From contig CP136063.1 in the NCBI GenBank assembly GCA_032622095.1, positions 65,239,897 to 65,303,896 on the forward strand: a DNA stretch of 64,000 nucleotides, written 5' to 3'. Below the pieces are notes generated by a model that searched no databases, was not told the DNA's origin, and saw only the letters and a program-made list of their open reading frames with translations. Source of the stretch: Siphonodentalium dalli (Eukaryota > Mollusca > Scaphopoda > Gadilida > Siphonodentaliidae). The position numbers and the translations under genes are program-made. Below are positions 56,440 through 64,000 of this stretch, one piece after another (position 1 is the first letter of the stretch; every line of letters starts with the position of its first letter).

Positions 56440-56921
56440 ATCTACATTCGTGTTGGGCTAATATTAATAAATGTTAACCCGAAATTAAAATGTTTGTTTT
56501 CTTTGTTATCAAAAGAAATTGTCTTAAACCAACCCAAAATCGCACAAAACCAGCCCAAATATATTGACATGGTGCCAATTACGGGCGTGTCCAAAATCAC
56601 CGGGACCAACCCGCAGCAGCTCGGATCCGGATCATCCCCATGGCTGGTCGGCTCAGTTGTTTCTATTGCAGTATTGGGAACATAATGGGTGCAGCTGGGC
56701 TATTTTACGACGAAACCAGGCAAGCTTGAGACCATTTTGAAACATTTGCCCTATGACGACTAAATGGAGGTTTGTTGACGACAACAACAAACTTGCATGC
56801 AAAACCTTTCAACAAACCACTCTAAATAGTGGTTTCTTTTGTAGTTCAAACAACTAATGGTGCTTGTCTGTTGATCCAGTTTTCCGCAATATTTGTGTGC
56901 TAATTTACTCACCGATCGGAT
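56440..56921 (+). repeat. ZNF 3' flank, copy of 39700-40207
   Basis: Same order of landmarks as the 38-kb flank, with small deletions (for example about 20 bp after GGTGCAGCT). No separate gene. Confidence 0.75.
56466..56471 (+). terminator. Possible poly(A) signal of the 55-kb ZNF
   Basis: AATAAA about 105 bases after the stop codon. The equivalent place in the 38-kb copy reads TAGTGAAT, without the signal. Confidence 0.35.
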
Positions 56922-57650
56922 TTAAAGATGGATTATCTCTTTAAATAACAAACTAGAAAAAATATGAAGTGAAGCACCCTGTCCGGAAAGGCTTCTATCA
57001 ACTAATAATGATTTTATTTCGAATATTTTATTGGGACCGTTTATTTGTCTATTTTTAGAACGGGTGATATCATATAGGGATATAGAGCATTATGAACTTC
57101 CTATGGCTACAGACCGACGTCAAATATCCCAGATTGATTGGATGTGTGATATTATTCCATAGGTATAAGCGATAAGGAGTATAATTATTGTTTATTTGTG
57201 ACCAAATTACACAATAAAATGTCTGGTCTCTGTTAACAGTAACCACTATTGTTCGTTAACTAAATAACTACACCTTTTTGGACCAGAAAATGTTCGAAAT
57301 AAAATCAATATCAATCGACAGAAGCATTTCCGGACAGTAGTCCTGATTCCGATCTAATATTTTATCCGCCCCATTAACTATATAATACATGATACAAAGA
57401 GATAATCCACCTTTAACTATATAATACATGATACAAAGAGATAATCTACCTTTAACTATATAATACATGATACAAAGAGATAATCCACCTTTAACTATAT
57501 AATACATGATACAAAGAGATAATCTACCTTTAACTATATAATACATGATACAAAGAGATAATCCACCTTTAACTATATAATACATGATACAAAGAGATAA
57601 TCCACCATTAACTATATAATACATGATACAAAGAGATAATCCACCTTTAA
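56922..57650 (-). mobile_element. MITE A with its terminal 39 bp amplified sevenfold
   Basis: TTAA at 56922-56925 and 57647-57650. The body is a diverged A element in reverse. At its right end the terminal 39 bp (AACTATATAATACATGATAC, then AAAGAGATAATCCACCTTT) repeat head to tail at 57376, 57415, 57454, 57493, 57532, 57571 and 57610. The unit includes the complete TIR. The minus-strand 150-codon ORF with a repeated GGLSLCIMYYIVK is an artefact of this array. Confidence 0.92.
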
Positions 57651-57811
57651 TATCTTGTGTTGAGAGCGTTTTGATTGTTTTTATTCTTTTCAGACTAGCG
57701 GCGTAAGTGCCCTGGCACACATTAATGTTACCGGTAATTCGCCACCTTCAGCCCGGGAGGTCGATCATCATATCGTGCTTCGTATTTTTATATTTCTTCA
57801 ATTATGTGTCG

Positions 57812-58060
57812 ACCAATATATCCCTAAGAGTATATAATGTCACCAAATCAATATGTCCCTCAGAGTATACAATGTCACCAAATCAATATGTCCCTCAGAG
57901 TCTATAATGTCACCAAATCAATATGTTCCTAAGAGTATATAATGTCACCAAATCAATATGTTCCTAAGAGTATATAATGTCACCAAATCAATATGTCCCT
58001 CAGAGTATATAATGTCACCAAATCAATATGTCCCTCAGAGTATATAATGTCACCAAATCA
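57812..58060 (+). repeat. 35-bp minisatellite, about 7 units
   Basis: Unit CAATATGTCCCTCAGAGTAT plus ATAATGTCACCAAAT, with single-base variants (CCTAAGAG, TTCCTAAG). Confidence 0.92.
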
Positions 58061-58998
58061 TATTTTGTTCTACCGACAGCTGTAAGATCAATTCAGTATA
58101 AAGATTGGAGCTATTTTCCTCCATCTATGCGCAATGATATTTGTGACTCGTGTTAGTTAAAAAAATAAAAACAAAACACAACATCTCTATTGCAGTTGAA
58201 TATCGATGATACCAATAAATGATCGAACACCCACGTCGCTTAGATTTATAAATCAACCGAAGAGGTATCATTCTAAATGGTAACTTTATAGATCAGATTT
58301 TATTTCACCTTATTGTTCACTGCAAATATTAGTAAATTTGAAGTCGCCCTTTTCACAACAGCGGAGATAATTTCAATTTGGTCACTTACTGTCACAAGCT
58401 TGCCTGGTAAAATTGATTTCGTGTCTAGCTGAACCCATTATGTTCCCAATAGACACAACTGAGCCGACCAGCCAGCCTAGTACTTATAGTTCATGACTGT
58501 TGGGTCTATCGGGGGGGGGGGGGGCATTAACTTTTTTCCATACATTAGGCCGGGGTGGGTGGGTGGTTCAGCCACGAAAAATGTCACTTTTTTCCAAGTG
58601 GTCACAGTTTTTTCCTCTTACAACATTTCTGCAATATAATTGCCTCAAAGTGTTCAGCATCATTGTTATGGTATGTATGCCACTTAGGTCAGGGCTTAAG
58701 GGGGTAGTTAGTGTGGATATAGGCATAATGCTTCTCAGAAATCCCGGTTATAAACCAACACTCACAATTTCGTCTTTTGCATCAGATCACATTGTCAAGT
58801 ACCAACGCCACTGGTTCAAGATGAAAATGGACAATTATGACACCCATGATTAAAGTAAATAAAAATGAATAAAGCTATTTATTTATATCATTAATGTTTA
58901 CTCGTTAGACCTGATCAGACAGCATGAGAGGCAAACATGGAAATCTCTTACTGTCACAAGCTTGCCTGCTTTCGTGGTAAAATTTAGTTCGCGTCTAG
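58061..58998. other. No gene recognised
   Basis: It contains a G-run of about 12 (58510) and short direct repeats (TTACTGTCACAAGCTTGCCTG at 58385 and 58949). The ORF at 58500-58853 begins in the G-run at a non-ATG codon and has no domain. Confidence 0.35.
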
Positions 58999-59887
58999 AC
59001 ACATTTAGCTTCCTGACGTAGTTCAGACAATGTTTTCCTTGGAATGATACGGTCGATTTGCTACTGATTTTCGGTTATGTTAGTAGAATGATACGGTCGA
59101 CTTGCTTCTGATTTTCGGTTATGTTAGTAGAATGATACGGTCGACTTGCTTCTGATTTTCGCCGGGTTATGTTAGTAGAATGATACGGTCGATTTGCTAC
59201 TGATTTTCGGTTATGTTAGTAGAATGATACGGTCGACTTGCTTCTGATTTTCGGTTATGTTAGTAGAATGATACGGTCGACTTGCTTCTGATTTTCGGTT
59301 ATGTTAGTAGAATGATACGGTCGATTTGCTTCTGATTTTTGGTTATGTTAGTAGAATGATACGGTCGATTTGCTACTGATTTTCGGTTATGTTAGTAGAA
59401 TGATACGGTCGATTTGCTACTGATTTTCGGTTATGTTAGTAGAATGATACGGTCGATTTGCTTCTGATTTTCGCCGGGTTATGTTAGTAGAATGATACGG
59501 TCGACTTGTTTCTGATTTTCGGTTATGTTAGTAGAATGATACGGTCGACTTGCTTCTGATTTTCGCCGGGTTATGTTAGTAGAATGATACGGTCGACTGG
59601 CTTCTGATTTTCGCCGGGTTATGTTAGTAGAATGATACGGTCGATTTGCTACTGATTTTCGGTTATGTTAGTAGAATGATACGGTCGACTTGCTTCTGAT
59701 TTTCGGTTATGTTAGTAGAATGATACGGTCGACGTGCTTCTGATTTTCGCCGGGTTATGTTAGTAGAATGATACGGTCGATTTGCTACTGATTTTCGGTT
59801 ATGTTAGTAGAATGATACGGTCGACTTGCTTCTGCTTTTCGGTTATGTAAGTCGAATGATACGGTCGATTTGCTTCTGATTTTCGTT
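58999..59887 (+). repeat. 44-bp minisatellite, about 19 units
   Basis: Preceded by the E-type tail ACATTTAGCTTCCTGACGTA. Units as at 27961, with interspersed variants: CGACTTGCTTC versus CGATTTGCTAC, and 48-bp units with GCCG. Variant types alternate in blocks, so local unit-block duplication is likely. Confidence 0.93.
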
Positions 59888-60354
59888 TATTTGGAAATAA
59901 AAATATGTTTACACTAGTAGTGGTTTATTTTTCCAATATGAGGCATCCTGAAAATTAGTGTCAATCCTCAAAATAAAGCCAAAACATTTAGATTTGTTTT
60001 TCAATTTTACTAGGTGATGCATCTCGTATAACTGAAGTATGCCCTTATATACCATAATGTTACTAAATTGAAGAGGAAATCTTAATACACATTTTGAGAG
60101 GGATATCATGTCCAATTAAAAACCATTTTCGTGCAGAATTTGGCAATGTATAATAAACATTTACCAAAATTAACAGAAAATTAAAATAAAAAATACTTTA
60201 ATAGCAATATAAAGCACAATAAGTCAATTTAAATATTTAAACATAATGATACAACATCAGACACAGCCTCAGGCATGAAATGTTACGGGGTACTCGCTCC
60301 CCGACTCTAGAACACATTTAGCTTCCTGACGTAGTTCAGACAATGTTTTCCTTG
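59888..60354 (+). repeat. Repeat family E, copy 4
   Basis: Right two-thirds of E (from TTTGGAAATAAAAATATGTT), joined directly to minisatellite units on both sides. Collinear with 27505-27960. Confidence 0.85.
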
Positions 60355-60531
60355 GAATGATACGGTCGAGTTGCTTCTGATTTTTTTTATGTTAGTAGAA
60401 TGATACGGTCGATTTGCTTCTTATTTTCGGTTATGTTAGTAGAATGATACGGTCGACTTGCTTCTGATTTACGGTTATGTTAGTAGAATGATACGGGCGA
60501 TTTGCTTCTGATTTTCGGTTATGTTAGTAGA
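60355..60531 (+). repeat. Short array of the 44-bp minisatellite
   Basis: About four diverged units, equivalent in position to the array at 27961-28291. Confidence 0.85.
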
Positions 60532-61617
60532 ATGCTACATTTCCCTGATGGCATAGTGCCAAAGTAGTAACGGTACCATTGTTTACGTACCCGAACAAGT
60601 GCATAATATGTCTTTAAATAATAAAACAATCATAGAATTCTGATTGATCCAGCCTGATTAATTAAGCAACACCTTTCAGAACCTTTGTGTATCAGAGAAA
60701 TTGCACAAATGTATATCTCCATAAGTTAGAAATTCTTTTTTTTTACATCGATTTAAATAAAAAAATCTTGATTTAAAGGGGTACTGTACCCAAGATGTTG
60801 TTGTTGGTTTCTATAATCCCCGAGTCGTAGAATAAGGTAACAACTTTTCCAATTTTTGAAAGTCTGTTGAGTACGAAGTATTGTTACGGATGGCAAATTT
60901 ACCGGAATGCAAAAATACAAATTGTCGTTTTTTGTACAGTTTTCAACCAAATGAATCAAATAAAAATTATATTATATGCTTAGTAGTCCCATATACTCAT
61001 TTAAGTTAGTGTATCGTCACTAGTCAATGAGTGGCTTGGGTTTTCTCCCCGTATAAGCATAATGTTTCAAACGATCGTGTGTGCAATTGTTTTAATAATC
61101 CAGTATCCCTCAATTATAATTTGATTACGTTTTGTACACGGAAATTCGAATTTTAAGAGACGCCATTTTATGCCTGGAGCCATAAAATCAATTTATATTA
61201 AATTATTAACTTTTAAATTATTAAATTTTAAGATAGCCTATTAACCTGAGCGTTTACAGAATAAATCTTCGACTCAAATTACTTATATTTCTATATAGTA
61301 TCGATAATAGATCGTTGTTATCACCGGGAATTTATTGAAAATGGCGTACAGTACCCCTTTAAATAAAATAAATAATAGACCATAAGATAGGAAATGACCA
61401 TAAATAAATAGACAGCTACTCCGCTGCTAATTGGTCCATTCTATTCTACGCCCAAGCAAATCCTGCGTGCTCAGTAATTAGTAAACACGTTTTGTCGTGA
61501 CATGACATGATTAGGTGTGGCAAGCTGCTAGATATCACTGAACGAAATTCTCAACAAATAACAAGTCGTCTGACATGTACATAATATGCCCACGATATAT
61601 ATAGATATAGAGTTTCG
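60532..61617 (+). repeat. Segmental duplication, copy II, left block
   Basis: Collinear with 28292-28942 except for the MITE B insertion and a deletion of about 45 bp after GATTAGGTGTG. No gene. Confidence 0.85.
60773..61362 (-). mobile_element. MITE B, intact copy (TTAA TSD)
   Basis: TTAA at 60773-60776 and 61359-61362 encloses 582 bp with TIRs AGGGGTACTGTAC and GTACAGTACCCCT. Copy I of the duplication shows the empty TTAA at 28530-28533. It keeps the empty site for the MITE A insertion seen in the other B copy. Confidence 0.92.
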
Positions 61618-62864
61618 GGTTTATTCTGGAACCAGTCTGATGTTTCACAACAGTTCTTGGGAATTTGTTCAACTTGAGTTTCCATTATTGTGGCGCGTGA
61701 TTAATGTAAGTTTATTCTGATACGTTTATAGCTTGTTTATGTTATGCATGATCCACACCGTTGTCAAAGTTCAACAGTTGTAAATGTTTGGTAGTGTAAT
61801 CAGTATTAAGTGGGAATGTTTGGTAGTTTAATCAGTATGAAGTTGGGAATTCGTTGTTTCAGACCAACTGTCGCATATTTTCAGACTTTCACACAATATT
61901 TACCATCAGTTTTTTTTTAAATATTCCAACCGTAGAAGTTGATGGCTTGGGAATTTATAACCAGTTGGACACTTCCAACCCAAACAATGGTGCGAATTAA
62001 TGTTCCACATACGTGGGGGGTTTAGCCTGATTCAATTCAGGGCGGGGTAATCCTATTTTGTATTTGTACATGTATTGTATGTGTAAAGATTACACATTTT
62101 TAAGTATATGTAATAAAGAATTATAGGTGCTAAAGTATTGTATTTATAATCAAATAATATGGACACTGGAGAGTATTTTAAATTACGTTTTGATTATATT
62201 ACTAAAGTATTTTAGATGATTTGTTTAATTAAGACGAAACCTATCTTGCAATAGAATCTGTGGCTAAAATCGATATAGGTTGCATTGCTAATGGCAAAGA
62301 AAAACATGAACAAATGGCTCCATCAATAGATAAATACCAAGGAGTTAACCTACTTATGAGTTTCAAGGGGTAGATCAGCACGATTTTTTTTAGAAAGACC
62401 CAAGTTTGTTTTTATTACCTTGCTCTTTTGAGCCCTAGAGAAACTCATTCCATATGCTACACACCAACCAAAAGAATAAATGACATGGGTGTAAATTTGT
62501 TAGTTCTGGATTGCACTGAGTATGAATTATTAACCCGAGAGTCGTTATATTGATGTTTTGTTACGATTCAGTAATAAAATTTTGTGGTTCTATCATATTA
62601 GGACCCAATAACTGTAAAACTGGAACCTATTTTTTTAGGAGTCATGGTGACATTCCGATTAATGTTGCCCATTCCTCTCACATTACCTGGACACGAAGAA
62701 CGTGATAATAATGAGAGTTCCATGCGATGACGAAAACCGCGAATTTCATGTTTGTGGGTGTTCGATTTCGATTGTCTCGGTTCTATTCCAATGTAATCGG
62801 TTCTTATCTGCACCGTATTACGTACATATAAGTGAGTTATACTGCCTTGTGTTACATTCAACTG
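61618..62864 (+). repeat. Segmental duplication, copy II, LINE-free junction and right block
   Basis: GGTTTATTCTGG at about 61618-61630 is the empty site of the 7-kb LINE. Then 61631-62789 matches 36022-37172, and 62790 on matches 37792 on, skipping the 620-bp hairpin block. Confidence 0.88.
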
Positions 62865-63193
62865 CACACTAATGAACATAATAGTCGGGAAGCTCTGGTG
62901 GTTTAAATTATTTAACGTATTTGATACGAAACTTTTTATGTGCCATAATTGTCAGGACGACTGGGCTGACGCAAAAACCAGATGCTTATTTTCCGCAATT
63001 ACAACAAGCGACCAGGGTCCCTACTAAAATCACTTTAAATGAACTTTAGAGTACCAGCATGAACTTTGCTGTGATTGAACAGGGATACTACACTGAACAT
63101 AAAACAGCCTAAGAAATGATTTTGCAGCCTTTTCATATAAGTAGGGGTATTTTGACCTATGCTAGATCTCCAGTAATATCTTTCTATTTTCAG
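62865..63193 (+). promoter_or_regulatory. 5' flank and candidate 3' splice site of the 63-kb ZNF
   Basis: Same block as 37865-38195, ending TTTCTATTTTCAG (AG at 63192-63193). The overlapping 98-codon ORF at 63116-63412 parallels that at 38118. Confidence 0.5.
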
Positions 63194-63392
63194 GCGCACA
63201 TCTTTACAGTCAGAGTCATTTTCAATCAAGCGAACTTCGCACACACTAAACAACGGGAGGAAACTCTGTGTGGTATTTCGATATATATAGACGATACAAT
63301 CCGATACTACTCGAACGTGAAGGAGTTGGTGCGACATATGCCTACAATTAACCACGCTAGCCACACGGTATACTATTCTGAAATAGCATACG

Positions 63393-64000
63393 ATGTCCGC
63401 TCACACCGTTAACAGACACCATGAATGTGATGTCTGTCTTCGGGGATTCGCTAGTTCTAGTAATCTGAAAAGACACATGGTCACCGCTCACACAAAAGCG
63501 CAGCGTTATCAGTGTGATATATGTCTTAAGAAATTCAGTAGTCTGAAAAAACATATGAGGACCCATACAGGAGAGAAAGGCTATCAGTGTGATGTGTGTC
63601 TTAAGAAATTCGCGGAGTTGTCCAATATGAAATCACACATACGGACCCACACAGGGGAGAAACCTTTTGCATGTGATGTTTGTGGAAAGACCTTCTGTGA
63701 CCAGAGTTCCAGGAATACTCATAGAAAAATACACGATAGTAACAGACAACGGCGCCATAATTGCACGGAGTGTGACCAAACATTCATACATGCACATACT
63801 CTGACCAGTCACATCAAGACAGTGCATTCTAGTATCATTCCATACGTTTGTGAAGAATGCGACAGGTCCTTCAAATACGTTGGCCATCTGACTCGACACA
63901 AAAGGACACACACGGGAAATTTCCCATTTAAATGTGATATTTGCCAAAAGGGATTCAATAGTCGGCGTGAATTGACAACACACGTGATGATACACACAGG
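63393..64000 (+). CDS. C2H2 zinc-finger protein, fourth family copy, cut by the right edge
   Basis: ATG 63393 opens a frame that stays open to the last base (202 codons visible). It starts MSAHTVNRHHECDVC. Finger 2 carries the same three-residue deletion as the 38-kb copy (KKFSSLKKH), which makes these two the closest pair. Differences from the 38-kb copy include EKGYQC before finger 3, CDQSSRNTHRKIH in finger 4 and RRHNC before finger 5. The window ends in finger 7 (QKGFNSRRELTTHVMIHT). Whether it has the C-terminal deletion of the 38-kb copy cannot be seen. It is the only family member here without a visible lesion. Confidence 0.85.
   Translation, partial: MSAHTVNRHHECDVCLRGFASSSNLKRHMVTAHTKAQRYQCDICLKKFSSLKKHMRTHTGEKGYQCDVCLKKFAELSNMKSHIRTHTGEKPFACDVCGKTFCDQSSRNTHRKIHDSNRQRRHNCTECDQTFIHAHTLTSHIKTVHSSIIPYVCEECDRSFKYVGHLTRHKRTHTGNFPFKCDICQKGFNSRRELTTHVMIHT

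Noticed and set aside
57268-57720. 150-codon minus-strand ORF with a repeated 13-residue unit
   Set aside because: 39 is divisible by three, so the amplified MITE end reads as a protein repeat; it contains the TIR in every unit.
58500-58853. 117-codon ORF
   Set aside because: Starts at a non-ATG codon next to a G homopolymer and shows no domain or repeat relationship.

Overview
The window is eukaryotic nuclear DNA from an animal, most likely an aquatic invertebrate. Evidence: arrays of C2H2 zinc fingers, non-LTR retrotransposon ORFs, AT-rich intergenic DNA, splice-donor-like sites, and very many small DNA transposons with terminal inverted repeats (TIRs) and target-site duplications (TSDs). 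There are no bacterial-type operons, no CRISPR array and no convincing tRNA gene. I cannot name the species; a repeat opening with a tcCGTCCG-rich leader would suit a lophotrochozoan or another marine invertebrate, but that is inference.

Layout. 1-1045: 3' part of a minus-strand LINE running off the left edge. 1388-2625: C2H2 zinc-finger (ZNF) gene and decaying finger tail. 2839-7755: nested MITEs, direct repeats and hairpins that separate a ZNF 5' flank (4425-4643) from its broken body (7756-9660). 9677-11242: piggyBac-like element keeping only a transposase N-terminal exon. 12511-13815: A-in-B-in-A transposon nest. 14816-15189: near-perfect foldback. 16500-18420: minus-strand ZNF pseudogene with a mariner-type MITE in it. 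20584-23069: minus-strand repeat-protein pseudogene interrupted by a 920-bp palindrome-packed element with a 6-bp TSD. 23110-24200: degenerate tandem repeat. 26340-28290: repeat family E and a 44-bp minisatellite. 28943-36021: Jockey-like LINE with a 13-bp TSD. 37865-40277: second member of the ZNF paralogue family. 41715-42000: 5S-rRNA-derived repeats. 42156-44390: hAT relic with a BED finger and other TIR elements. 44600-48900: about 165-bp tandem repeats invaded by elements with 8- and 9-bp TSDs. 48932-52351: TIR element containing a third LINE. 52973-53945: two MITEs. 54606-56471: third ZNF paralogue. 56922-58060: MITE with an amplified end, then a 35-bp minisatellite. 59039-64000: second copy of a segmental duplication (first copy about 27.5-39 kb), ending in a fourth ZNF paralogue cut by the right edge.

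The biology is a birth-and-death ZNF cluster under heavy transposon traffic. At least four related ZNF copies (8, 38, 55 and 63 kb) carry different lesions. Because the copies are paralogous, several insertions can be read against an empty site in the same window: piggyBac-type MITE C in the 8-kb ZNF, the LINE at 29-36 kb, MITE B at 60.8 kb, and MITE A inside MITE B. The least explained objects are the palindrome-packed element and its repeat-protein host, a MITE copy that carries a piece of zinc-finger flank, and a MITE whose terminal 39 bp became a minisatellite.

Everything here was read by eye. Family names rest on motifs, ends and TSDs, not on database searches.
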